Shown here: piece after piece, positions 26,198 to 34,295 of the stretch
Layout: every line of letters begins with the position of its first letter
How positions within the stretch are numbered: the first letter of the stretch is position 1
Origin: Salegentibacter flavus
GTDB taxonomy: Bacteria; Bacteroidota; Bacteroidia; Flavobacteriales; Flavobacteriaceae
Direction: 5' to 3'
DNA: 64,000 bases
Assembly: GCF_900115145.1 (NCBI RefSeq)
Contig: NZ_FOVL01000006.1
Coordinates: 112,630-176,629, forward strand
The notes under the pieces: model-generated
Told to the model about the DNA's origin: nothing
Database searches by the model: none
The model's input: the letters and a program-made list of their open reading frames with translations, nothing else
Made by a program: the position numbers and the translations under genes

Positions 26198-26314
26198 CGT
26201 TCCTGTTTCATCTTCCAGGTACGGCCAGGATGCATTCCTGGAAATTTTACTTTTCCGTTTTCAGTTTTGTTCAGCTGGTCTATGGTTCTCATAAGAATAT
26301 GATGCCGGGGATCT
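26198..26314. repeat. 117-bp direct repeat, copy B
   Basis: Second copy of the repeat at 24178. Its minus-strand frame runs further than in copy A and ends SKRYTSRIDEIIRVRCK before a stop at about 26140, so it looks like the C-terminus of an unidentified protein of about 60 or more residues. The region 26052-26197 holds only this continuation. Confidence 0.85.
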
Positions 26315-26383
26315 CCTTAGAACATAATGAGACTTGGATTTTAGAAGCCATCTTTGTGGCACCATCACTCCGAAATAGCCAGT

Positions 26384-26632
26384 TCTCCAGGAATTAATAA
26401 TTAATATGAAAAAATATAGTGGAGCAAATCCGGCAGCTATTAACTTTCATAAAACCGGTAAGTACCTGGCACTTAACTATTATGACAACGATAAGGCTTG
26501 TGCGAAAAAGGACATGGAAAGGGTAACGGGATCCAAATTATGGAAAACCGTATTTTTTCTATTGGAGGAGGTATTACTTTTGAAGTAGAAAAAGGAAAAG
26601 GGCTTAAGAGCAGTATTAAAATTCAGATTTAA
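26384..26632 (+). pseudogene. Histidine kinase ATPase-domain remnant
   Basis: The end of a NarX/LiaS-type sensor kinase in two frames. The N-box is ELIINMKKYSGANPAAINF, then KYLALNYYDND (ATP-binding Asp region), then after a frame change GHGKGNGIQIMENRIFSIGG and GKGLKSSIKIQI with a stop at 26630-26632. The sensor and dimerisation parts are absent. It stops 3 bp before the response regulator gene, so this was once a kinase-regulator operon whose kinase has been lost. Confidence 0.8.
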
Positions 26633-26635
26633 AGT

Positions 26636-27301
26636 ATGTTTAAAAAAGTACTCATAGCAGAAGACATGGATAGCATCAACCAAGCTGTTGCAGCCAGCCT
26701 TTCTGAAATGAGCATTGAACATATCTCCCATGCTCAATACTGTGATCAGGCCTGGTTATTGGCTAAAAAAGCTATACAAGAGGAAGATCCTTTCGACTTG
26801 CTAATCTGTGACCTGTCTTTTAAAAGAGACCATCGCAATGAAAAAATCACCTCCGGAAGTGAACTTATTGATATCTTAAAATTGGAAGATCCCAATCTTA
26901 GAATTATTGTCAATTCTATTGAAGATCATCCTCAAACCGTAAGAGAATTATGGGATTCCGGTAATATAGAGGCCTATGTTTGTAAAGGCCGCAATGGCTT
27001 AAAAGAATTAAAAGAAGCAATTAATGCGCTTTGGGCGGGGAAAAATTACAATTCCCCCGAGATAGAAAACTCCCTGAGGCAGGACAATATACTTGTCCTT
27101 AATAATTTTGAAATCAGAATTGCACAACACCTTGCTGCCGGCTTTACCCAGGATCAAATAGAAGAAAAATTAAAGTCAGAGGGAATAAAGCCCAACAGCA
27201 AAAGTGCTATTGAAAAACGCCTGAAAGAATTAAAAGAAGAGTTTCAGGCAAATAATTCTATTCACCTGGTGAGTATAATGAAAGATTTAAAATTGATTTA
27301 G
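26636..27301 (+). CDS. Response regulator, orphaned
   Basis: 221 residues. The receiver domain covers about 1-125, with the acidic pocket AEDMD, phospho-acceptor Asp in LLICDLSF, and the Lys-bearing segment AYVCKGRNG. The C-terminal part (IRIAQHLAAGFTQDQIEEKL, SAIEKRLKELKEEF) is HTH-like, giving a NarL-type DNA-binding regulator in which the second helix is less typical. Its upstream kinase is reduced to a fragment, so phosphorylation would need another kinase or it acts unphosphorylated. A strong terminator follows. Confidence 0.8.
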   Translation: MFKKVLIAEDMDSINQAVAASLSEMSIEHISHAQYCDQAWLLAKKAIQEEDPFDLLICDLSFKRDHRNEKITSGSELIDILKLEDPNLRIIVNSIEDHPQTVRELWDSGNIEAYVCKGRNGLKELKEAINALWAGKNYNSPEIENSLRQDNILVLNNFEIRIAQHLAAGFTQDQIEEKLKSEGIKPNSKSAIEKRLKELKEEFQANNSIHLVSIMKDLKLI

Positions 27302-27309
27302 ATATAAAA

Positions 27310-27379
27310 AGCCAGTTCTTTAAAAGATGCAAAATTGAGTAGGGTCGATTTTTCCGTTTTTAGAACTGGCTGTTTTTTT
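27310..27379 (+). terminator. Intrinsic terminator after the response regulator
   Basis: A 10-bp stem AGCCAGTTCT / AGAACTGGCT (27310-27319 with 27362-27371) with a loop of about 42 nt, then G and seven T. It lies 8 bp after the response regulator stop. Confidence 0.75.
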
Positions 27380-27760
27380 AATAAGTTTTATAGCTATTAC
27401 AGGTAGGATAGATATAGCGGTCGGCAGTACGATCTGCCAAATTTAACCGCGATGCAATTTCCAGGTATTCTTCTCGTGTAAATTCCAGAGCTAAAGAATC
27501 CAAAAACCGTTCTTTTTGATTAGCTCTTTTAGGAAGTTTGATTTCTTCCGGCAGATGCGAAAACACCCCACCGGAATGTTTAACCAGGACTTTTACCATT
27601 TCCATTATGCTTTGAAAGTCGCGATCTTCTACTTCTTTTTCCCTGTTTATGTCACCATCTTCCAGGATTCTTAGTCCGGTAAGAATCATACTGAGGTGAA
27701 AAGTGATAATTCGCGTTTCTTTCGATTTTTCTTCGGGCCCTTCTGAAAGATGATCTGAAG
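27378..27760 (-). pseudogene. C-terminal fragment of a DUF3987-like mobile-element protein
   Basis: The minus-strand frame is open from about 27760 without a proper start: ETRIITFHLSMILTGLRILE, then SIMEMVKVLVKHSGG, then RFLDSLALEFTREEYLEIAS and LADRTADRYI. This pattern matches the C-terminus of DUF3987/primase-helicase-like proteins carried by Bacteroidota integrative elements. The normal protein has several hundred residues, so only the tail remains. Confidence 0.55.
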
Positions 27761-27808
27761 AAGATCAAAAATAAATCTTTAACCCGGGAGGACTCAAGAT
27801 GATAGGTT

Positions 27809-28195
27809 CTACATGTATTTTGAAAGAAACTTATAGAAATCTTTTTTCAGGGCTGCATAAATTTTCCTTTGATCCTGCATACGGTCTCTAATATCCAGGT
27901 GGTTTTTTGCAAGTCCTGTGTTGATCACCATGTGTTCTTTTTTATCATGGTCGGCCATATTGGTCTCATGAGCATGAATAAGCTTCTCCTGATTATCAAT
28001 AAATTCTTCATGAAGAATAAACTGATTTTGAAAATGTTCTAATTGGGCCAATACATCCTTATTGCTCCATCGATTAACAAGTTCGGCCAGGCGGTTATTG
28101 AAGGATTTTAATTCGTCTTTCCAAAATTCAAGTTCTCCGAGCCATTGTTGATGTTCAACATGCAAATCCTCAACATAAATTACTTCTTTTTCCAT
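27809..28195 (-). CDS. Conserved coiled-coil hypothetical protein
   Basis: 128 residues, almost all helix and very charged, with His spread along it (DLHVEHQQWLGELEFWKDEL, LIHAHETNMADHDKKEH). No signal peptide or membrane segment. I recognise no named domain; the length and pattern resemble small cytoplasmic four-helix proteins. Upstream, 28200-28490 is AT-rich with no gene. Probably a real gene because its frame is clean and has a plausible start. Confidence 0.6.
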   Translation of the reverse strand: MEKEVIYVEDLHVEHQQWLGELEFWKDELKSFNNRLAELVNRWSNKDVLAQLEHFQNQFILHEEFIDNQEKLIHAHETNMADHDKKEHMVINTGLAKNHLDIRDRMQDQRKIYAALKKDFYKFLSKYM

Positions 28196-28491
28196 GGGTT
28201 TATTTTTTTATTTGAATTCGCTTCCGGATTCCGTTTCCAAATCTTGCGGCAAGAAGCGATTAATTATGACATAAATGTATCTTTTTCTCTACTTCAGATA
28301 AATGATATAAATCAAGGTTGAATTTTTTTGAGGACGTATTTTTAAGGGAGGATTGGAAGAATACAGATGGGAAGGTGTCGAAATTTGCAGGAGGTAAAAG
28401 GGGAGAGCGGTAATTGATTTTGCTTAGCTGAACAAACTCACTCCGTTACAATTTTCATGATTTACAGTGAGCCGTATAGGCTGAATTCATT

Positions 28492-28938
28492 CTACTTGGT
28501 TCCAGAACCAGGTGTAGTTTCCATGTTCGTATTGGAGAAGAATCCTATTATTGTGAGCATTTTATTTACTGTGTTTTTTGTTACATCATCGAGATCCTTT
28601 ATACATTCCCAAAAATGTTCAATCGTCATTGTTCGGTATAGTGTATTTTCAGAAATAAAATGTGTTTCCTCGTCTTTAAAAAGCGGTTTGTGAACGGTTT
28701 TTTCAAAAATTAAAATAATATTCTTATGCCTTTTATCCTTTAAAATAGCCTGGTATAGATCTTTTATTTTTTTCTTTTCTCCTTCAAGAACTTCAAAAAA
28801 ATTCCCTTCAGAATAAACCAACAACCCGTTCACACCAAAATTGTCATTTCGTCTTTTAGAATCATGAAGAATTTGTACTACCTCACTTGGAAGCAGCTCT
28901 TTGATTTGGGTGCTTACATAGCTTATAGCATATCGCAT
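28492..28938 (-). CDS. BLUF-domain protein with Gln-to-Glu change at the photoactive site
   Basis: 148 residues. BLUF domain (flavin-binding blue-light sensor) at about 1-95: the Tyr in YAISYVS, EVVQILHDSKRRNDNFGVNG, LLVYSEGNFFEVLEGEKKKI and LKDKRHKNIILIFE. In photoactive BLUF proteins the position in FFxVLEG is Gln, which switches hydrogen bonds to FAD; here the codon is GAA (Glu), one base from CAA. The Tyr and the Asn-bearing loop are kept. A short helical tail carries no output domain. It may be light-insensitive, altered in photochemistry, or a flavin-only module. Confidence 0.85.
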   Translation of the reverse strand: MRYAISYVSTQIKELLPSEVVQILHDSKRRNDNFGVNGLLVYSEGNFFEVLEGEKKKIKDLYQAILKDKRHKNIILIFEKTVHKPLFKDEETHFISENTLYRTMTIEHFWECIKDLDDVTKNTVNKMLTIIGFFSNTNMETTPGSGTK

Positions 28939-29534
28939 TACAAAGAGAGAAATTAAAATTTTCCTTAAGATAGCTCATCTTTTAATGATAATAGTCAAAT
29001 TATGATTTTTAATTATAAAGCATTGGCTAAAACAAACTTTCTGAAGGATTTGTCTTACTAGATATTTCTAAAAATTCTTTGTAATCTGGTAAGTACTATC
29101 AATCAGCTCAGAAGTTTCTGTCAAGGTAAAGATGTCGGCAGCGATACCTTTAAGTCTTTTCGATCCCTCCATCATATATAACTTAGGATTTTAAATGTTG
29201 TGTTCATAGCATTTCCATACGATTAGCTGCTGTCAACTCAGGATGAATACCTTCTATGGCACGAAGTCGGGCGACTTCAAGATGATATGTTTTTCATATT
29301 TCGAGGGGCGCAAGCTTGTTAAATTACAGAATTGAAAGCCAGACCTTAGGTCCTGGTATTTTTGGTTCAGGTACTTCTAATAATTTGCATCACCAGGACA
29401 AATCTTAATATTTCTATTCTAATAATAAATAAATAATGATTAACATAATTTGTTAATTATTTTATCAAATAATATTAAATTGAGCATTTTTAGCATTCTA
29501 GCGAAGCAACCTACTTATACCCTACTTATACCCA
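28939..29534. other. Gene-poor 600-bp stretch
   Basis: No intact gene. On the minus strand a short frame reads YHLEVARLRAIEGIHPELTA (about 29290-29220), followed by stops, which may be a decayed gene. The last 130 bp before 29535 are very AT-rich and probably hold the promoter of the PAS kinase gene. Confidence 0.35.
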
Positions 29535-31046
29535 ATGACTCCCAAGAATCTAAACCCAAGCCCTATACTTCAAAAAATTTGTGAAAAAAGCTTTTATGAA
29601 AATCCAGACGGCATAATTGTCACCGATAGCCTCGGAATTATTCGTTATCAGAATGATGCAATCCGGACCTTGTTTGGATACGAACCAAAAGATCTGATAG
29701 GTAACAAGATAGAAATCCTTGTTCCTACGGCTTTACGAGAGCGGCATCAGCAGTACGTTAGCGGTTACCGTAAGGCACCCCATGCCAGAAAAATGTCCAA
29801 TAACATGGCCTTGAAGGCAGTTCGTAAAGATGGTACAGACTTTTTTGCTTCTATAAGCCTGCAAAGTTTCAAAGAGGAAGGACAAACCTACTTTGTGGCT
29901 ATCATCAGGGATACCAGTGAATATATAAACAAGAATCAACAATTGGAAAAGGTTCTGGAGCAACTTACCAGGATCATGAAGGTCAGTAGAATTGGGACCT
30001 GGGAACTGGATCATCTTTCAAATAAACTTAAATGGACAGACGAAGTTTATAAACTCTTTGATGTCGATAAAGAAAATTTTTCAATGTCACCTGAGTCTTT
30101 TCTTGATCTGGTATATGAGCAGGATAAAGAAATGGTGAACCAGACTTTCTTGAATTCTCTGAAAAACAGGATTCCTTATAACATAGTGCATAGGGTACTC
30201 CTTGCAGACGGGGAAGTCAGGTTCCTGAGGGAACGTTGTGAGACTGTATTTTCTGAGGACGGCAGCCCTTTAAGATCTCTAGGCTCTGTGCAGGATGTAA
30301 CTGAAGTGCAGAAACAAAAAATACTCCTTAAGACTTCTCTTAAAAACTTGCAGGCAAAGAACGATGAACTGGAGGATTATACATATATAGCGGCACATGA
30401 CCTTCAGGAACCTCTAAATACGATCTTAGGAGTAAGCAACCTTTTGAAGGAGGAAATGAAGCTTGAAAAAATAGAAAATGCAGACATTCCTTCCTATCTG
30501 CATTTTATAGAAGAATCCAGTCTTCGACTCAAAGGTTTAATAAATGGAATAATGGAGACTGCCCGCCTGGGAAAAAACATATATTTTCAGGATATGAATC
30601 TCAATCTTATCGTAGAGGAGACACTTCAGGGTCTTGGTGACCAGATTACCCGATCAAATGGCAGGGTTGTATTTAGAGAATTACCTATGATCAGGGGTTC
30701 TAAAATAGAAATAAAAATGCTTTTGCAAAATCTCATTTCAAACGCCCTAAAATTTAGAAAGAGTGAAATTGACCCTGTGATCAAGATAGGCTTTAATGAT
30801 CAGGGGCATGAATGGCTGTTTTGGATAGAGGACAATGGGATTGGTATTAATCCTGTTTATAAAGATAAGCTATTCAAAATGTTTAGAAGACTACATTCCG
30901 AAGATGAATATGAAGGGACAGGTTTAGGTCTGGCAAAATGTAAAAAAATCATTGAACTTCATAATGGTGAAATATGGTTTGAATCTAAAACTGGAGAAGG
31001 CACCATATTTTATTTCACTATCTCAAAATCCTGCTGTAATGATTAA
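29535..31046 (+). CDS. PAS-PAS sensor histidine kinase, cytoplasmic
   Basis: 503 residues with no membrane segment. PAS domain 1 at about 18-130 (NPDGIIVTDSLGIIRYQNDA, FASISLQSF) and PAS_3-type domain 2 at about 150-265 (IGTWELDHLSNKLKWTDEVY). Then a HisKA domain with the phospho-acceptor His in YIAAHDLQEPLNTILG, and a HATPase_c domain with N-box LLQNLISNALKFRK, G1 WIEDNGIGI and G2 EGTGLGLAKC. Its stop overlaps the start of the receiver protein at 31039, its probable phosphotransfer partner. A soluble redox, light or small-molecule signal is likely; which one cannot be seen. Confidence 0.92.
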   Translation: MTPKNLNPSPILQKICEKSFYENPDGIIVTDSLGIIRYQNDAIRTLFGYEPKDLIGNKIEILVPTALRERHQQYVSGYRKAPHARKMSNNMALKAVRKDGTDFFASISLQSFKEEGQTYFVAIIRDTSEYINKNQQLEKVLEQLTRIMKVSRIGTWELDHLSNKLKWTDEVYKLFDVDKENFSMSPESFLDLVYEQDKEMVNQTFLNSLKNRIPYNIVHRVLLADGEVRFLRERCETVFSEDGSPLRSLGSVQDVTEVQKQKILLKTSLKNLQAKNDELEDYTYIAAHDLQEPLNTILGVSNLLKEEMKLEKIENADIPSYLHFIEESSLRLKGLINGIMETARLGKNIYFQDMNLNLIVEETLQGLGDQITRSNGRVVFRELPMIRGSKIEIKMLLQNLISNALKFRKSEIDPVIKIGFNDQGHEWLFWIEDNGIGINPVYKDKLFKMFRRLHSEDEYEGTGLGLAKCKKIIELHNGEIWFESKTGEGTIFYFTISKSCCND

Positions 31047-31470
31047 TGAGAAACTGAGTGAAATTTTACTAATTGATGATGATAAAATTTTGAATTTTGT
31101 CAACCTTCGACTTTTGGAAAAAGAAGGGTTTACCAGTGTTGTCTGTTTTAGTGATGCCCGCGAGGCTCTGGAGTATATGAAGATCAATTACATGAACCCA
31201 AAGTCGGAACATGATGAAAATCCTGTATTGATTTTTTTAGATCTCAATATGCCACACATGAATGGTTGGGAATTCTTGGAGGTTTATGATCATATAAAAG
31301 ACAGGTTCATCAATCGAATACTCATCATCATTCTCACCAGTTCTTCAAATCCTGATGATGTGGAGAGAGCGGAAGATCATGGAGATGTAGTGGCTTTTTT
31401 GAATAAACCGTTAACTTTAGAGAGAGTTTCCCAGGTCTTAAGCAGATATGTTCAACCTAAAAAGCCCTAG
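31039..31470 (+). CDS. Single-domain response regulator (receiver only)
   Basis: 143 residues from ATG 31039, which overlaps the kinase stop by 8 bp (the longer upstream frame is shadow of the kinase). CheY-like receiver: acidic pocket ILLIDDDK, phospho-acceptor Asp in LIFLDLNMPHMNGWEFLE, Thr/Ser switch in IILTSSSNP and Lys in AFLNKPL. No output domain, so it acts by protein contact or phosphorelay with the upstream PAS kinase. This layout resembles the Rcp1-like pairs common with PAS or phytochrome kinases. Confidence 0.9.
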   Translation: MINEKLSEILLIDDDKILNFVNLRLLEKEGFTSVVCFSDAREALEYMKINYMNPKSEHDENPVLIFLDLNMPHMNGWEFLEVYDHIKDRFINRILIIILTSSSNPDDVERAEDHGDVVAFLNKPLTLERVSQVLSRYVQPKKP

Positions 31471-31682
31471 AGCTGAGGCCAATTATGGTGTGATAGGTCT
31501 CTTAAAGGCTTTAGGAGATCCTCCCTTGATTGCAATAGTGGCAAACAAGGAAAGTGCAGGTTTAAATTTTAGTCATTCATTTTAATTATCTTTTATAGCG
31601 CAGATATTCGTATGCAGCCCACCAACCACATCTACTAACTTAGCATAATTTTATTTACCTGGCTACCTCTGGTAAACTTGAT

Positions 31683-33233
31683 CTAAACTTGCTGTAATTT
31701 CTTGTAGTTCTGAGGGTAGAGATTCCGGATGTCTTTATGGTTTATGGACATGATATTCTCCAGGGTATATTTGAGCCACTCATATGGATTCACCTCCTGT
31801 TTTTTGCAGATGGCAAAGAAGGAGTAGATTCCTGCAGCTCTTTTTGCCGCTGAATGAGAACCCGCAAACAGGTAATTTTTTCTGCCAAGGGCCAACGGCC
31901 TGATGGCATTTTCCACTAAATTATTATCGATCTCAAGAATACCATCAAAAAGATAGGCGCTGAGCTGGTCCCAGCGATCCATGGAATATTTGAAGGCTTT
32001 TCCGATAGGACTCTTAGGAAGGATCAGTTGATGTTTCATCTGATCGAACATCCATTTTCCAAATTCATTAATAACAGGCAATGCTTTTTCCAGGCGCAGA
32101 GATTTCCGCTGCTGCGGGCTTAAGTTTTGCTCTCGTGCCTGTGCTTCCACCGCGTAGAGTTTCTGGATAAAGCTCAATGCTTTCTCAGCGCGCTCCCTAT
32201 CATTATTCTTTGCTTTATCAAATTCCCTTCTGGCGTGAGCCCAGCAGTTCAGGTGGGTAACCCCTTCACGCTTGCCGATTTTATCGTACGCGGCATACCT
32301 ATCACTTTGAAGGTAGCCTTTAAAGCCGGCCAATACATGATCGGCAGCCTCCCGGCTACGCCCGGGCTGATAATCAAAGAGTACAGTGCCATCTATGGGA
32401 CAATGATGTACCCAATAATAGCCTTGATGTGTTTTTCCTTTTTTAGCAGGATCCATCACCTTTATGGGGGTTTCATCACTTTGGAGATAACCTTTGGAGC
32501 GGATATCCTCCAGCAGGTGCTGATAAAGGATATCGATGATTTTAAGACTTTGCCTGGTCCAGCCTTCCAGGGTGGAGGATGCTATAGGGATCTCTGCTCG
32601 TTTAAAGCGTTGGAGTTGCCGGTAAAGCGGAAGGTGATCCAGGTACTTATCGACTAAAATCGAAGCCAGGAGTCCGGCTCCCGGGATTCCTTTTTCAATG
32701 ACCCGCTCAGGAAGTTCCCCGATGATCACTCCTTCTTTGTTTTTAGGAGCATACTTATAGCGGATGTAGCGTTTGATATAGTATTTAGCAGGCTCATATT
32801 CCAGTTCATCGGTCACTTCCTTGCCGATACAAACCATATCGGTAATATCTTCCTCAGGAAAGATCTCGATCTCTTCTACTGGAAGATGCTCTGGAAGGGC
32901 CACTCTTCCTTTGTGGGCAGAAGTTCTTTTGCGACGCTGGTCGCTGAGTTTTTCTTTTAACTCGGCTTCTTGTTTTTCCGCCTTTTGGGGTTCCATCTCA
33001 AAGGGAAGGCTCATCTGGTTTTTATCCCCTTCGAAGCGTTCTCTTTTTTGGCCAAAGGCCAGGCGTTTGTAATATTCTACCTGAAATTTCAGATCAGCAA
33101 TTTTATGCTGTGCTTTTTCAACTTCTTGTTCCCTTTTAGAAACACTTTTTTCAGCTTTTTCCCTCTTTTTTGTCTCCTTCTTCAGGAGTGCCAAAAGCTG
33201 ATCTTTAGTAAGGTTTTCTAAGGGTTCTTGCAT
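31683..33233 (-). CDS. tnpC: IS66 transposase TnpC (DDE)
   Basis: 516 residues. An N-terminal coiled coil (EKAEKSVSKREQEVEKAQHK) is followed by the IS66 zinc-binding-like region (KEVTDELEYEPAKYYIKR) and the DDE catalytic domain. The acids are visible as Asp in YLQSDETPIKV, Asp in YLQSDRYAAYDKI and Glu in EIDNNLVENAIRPLALGR. A C-terminal IS66 tail follows. Full length with no frame disruption, so probably active. It is the last gene of the IS, starting 75 bp after the tnpB stop. Confidence 0.95.
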   Translation of the reverse strand: MQEPLENLTKDQLLALLKKETKKREKAEKSVSKREQEVEKAQHKIADLKFQVEYYKRLAFGQKRERFEGDKNQMSLPFEMEPQKAEKQEAELKEKLSDQRRKRTSAHKGRVALPEHLPVEEIEIFPEEDITDMVCIGKEVTDELEYEPAKYYIKRYIRYKYAPKNKEGVIIGELPERVIEKGIPGAGLLASILVDKYLDHLPLYRQLQRFKRAEIPIASSTLEGWTRQSLKIIDILYQHLLEDIRSKGYLQSDETPIKVMDPAKKGKTHQGYYWVHHCPIDGTVLFDYQPGRSREAADHVLAGFKGYLQSDRYAAYDKIGKREGVTHLNCWAHARREFDKAKNNDRERAEKALSFIQKLYAVEAQAREQNLSPQQRKSLRLEKALPVINEFGKWMFDQMKHQLILPKSPIGKAFKYSMDRWDQLSAYLFDGILEIDNNLVENAIRPLALGRKNYLFAGSHSAAKRAAGIYSFFAICKKQEVNPYEWLKYTLENIMSINHKDIRNLYPQNYKKLQQV

Positions 33234-33308
33234 GGGTTAAAGATACAAAAATAGACCTATTAAACCTGCCGTTAACCCCTGTTTTTACTGACAAAATGCC
33301 ATTATTTT

Positions 33309-33650
33309 CTAGTGAGAATAGCGCAGTTTCTGAACACTTTTTTCAACCGTAATACCCTCTATCATCAGTACTAATTGCAGCCAGGTAAAACTGGTCTGAT
33401 CTTCTTTAATTACAGGCGGAGTGAAGCTTCCGCGCTCCAGGCGTTTGTAGTATAAAACAAAGCCGCCCCGCTCCCAGTGAAGCAGCTTGAGATGGGTGCG
33501 ATTCCGGTTAAGAAAAACGAACACATCACCGCTGGTAGGCTCCCGGTTGAGTTCATTTTTCACCAGCCCGCTCAGGCCATTAAAACTTTTTCTCATATCA
33601 CAAGACTTACGATAAAAGTGATAATTATGGGAGGAACCTAGGGAAAACAT
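33309..33650 (-). CDS. tnpB: IS66 accessory protein TnpB
   Basis: 113 residues of the IS66 Orf2 family: FYRKSCDMRKSFNGLSGLVK, DVFVFLNRNRTHLKLLHWER and a Gly/Phe-rich segment. It is required together with TnpC for IS66 transposition, by a mechanism not understood in detail. It is unrelated to the RNA-guided TnpB of IS200/IS605. Its ATG overlaps the tnpA stop (TAATG), so the two are translationally coupled. Confidence 0.93.
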   Translation of the reverse strand: MFSLGSSHNYHFYRKSCDMRKSFNGLSGLVKNELNREPTSGDVFVFLNRNRTHLKLLHWERGGFVLYYKRLERGSFTPPVIKEDQTSFTWLQLVLMIEGITVEKSVQKLRYSH

Positions 33651-33925
33651 TAATACAGCTTAACTAATCCGGCAATCAGTGCCAGGTCCGGTGAACTCAT
33701 TTGAAGTCTGACCCCGTTGGGATAAATAAGTTCCAACTCACGAGCTGACGAGTTTGATCCCGTTGTTACTTCTACAAATCCTCCTGGCTGATCTTCCTCT
33801 TTATTCTTACGGACCCAGTAACAAAAAGTGGAAGAACTGATTCCTTTTTCTTTACTAAAGGCTTTTGCCGAAAGCCCGCTATTACGATATTCCGTAACCA
33901 AATTGTACATTTCTTCCTGTTTGCT
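33650..33925 (-). CDS. tnpA: IS66 accessory protein TnpA (HTH)
   Basis: About 91 residues from ATG 33925 (an in-frame ATG at 33937 adds four residues). Small HTH protein: EYRNSGLSAKAFSKEKGISS then TFCYWVRKNK, the usual IS66 Orf1/OrfA signature with the recognition helix ending in YWVRK. It probably binds the IS ends or controls expression. It is the first gene of the element. Confidence 0.9.
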   Translation of the reverse strand, partial: SKQEEMYNLVTEYRNSGLSAKAFSKEKGISSSTFCYWVRKNKEEDQPGGFVEVTTGSNSSARELELIYPNGVRLQMSSPDLALIAGLVKLY

Positions 33926-34295
33926 CATAATAAACATTATTTTAGAGCAAAGCTATCCGTAGAAAGCCAGGTAGTCAATATGCGGTTGGTGGGGTGGATA
34001 CAGATATTCCACCACCGGAGACAATAATGTTTGATTATAGAAACTAAACGGCTTCGGAAATTTAATATACCTGATTTAATAACTTATTTAACAGGCTTTT
34101 GAGGTTTAATTTCTATCGGAGGGACTTGAGCCAAAAGTTTATAGATGATTTCCCTCTTTAAGTGCCAATTCATTTGGAATTAGTCCCAAATAAATTAATG
34201 AATCAAATTCAGTAAATCACATATTAGTTCAGGATCAATTATAAAAATTAAGACGGCAAGAAAATTTTTGAATTATTAATTAAATAATTCTTCAG

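Larger units (their letters stand above)
31610..34001 (-). mobile_element. Intact IS66-family insertion sequence with 8-bp target duplication
   Basis: 2392 bp holding tnpA, tnpB and tnpC on the minus strand. The terminal inverted repeats are GTATGCAGCCCACCAACC at the left (31610) and, inward from 34001, GTATCCACCCCACCAACC, with 2 mismatches in 18 bp. Both ends are flanked by agatattc (31602-31609 and 34002-34009), a perfect 8-bp duplication as expected for IS66. The intact ORFs and perfect duplication indicate a recent insertion. It landed between the receiver gene and the agaR-like gene without visibly breaking a gene. Confidence 0.93.

Noticed and set aside
29343..29372. GGTCCTGGTATTTTTGGTTC resembles the sequence upstream of the sigma gene (GGTACTGGTATACCTTGGAAC)
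   Set aside because: About 15 of 21 positions agree, with the mismatches grouped; I cannot separate this from chance by eye and the neighbourhood is decayed sequence.
30952..31038. Extended N-terminus for the receiver protein
   Set aside because: This part lies in another frame of the kinase HATPase end; the CheY-like fold begins at ATG 31039.
33309..33650. IS66 TnpB as an RNA-guided nuclease
   Set aside because: Same name only; IS66 TnpB is a small unrelated accessory protein with no RuvC domain.
34102..34295. Small RNA or gene between IS66 and the agaR-like gene
   Set aside because: AT-rich with no hairpin plus T-run and no ORF with coding character.
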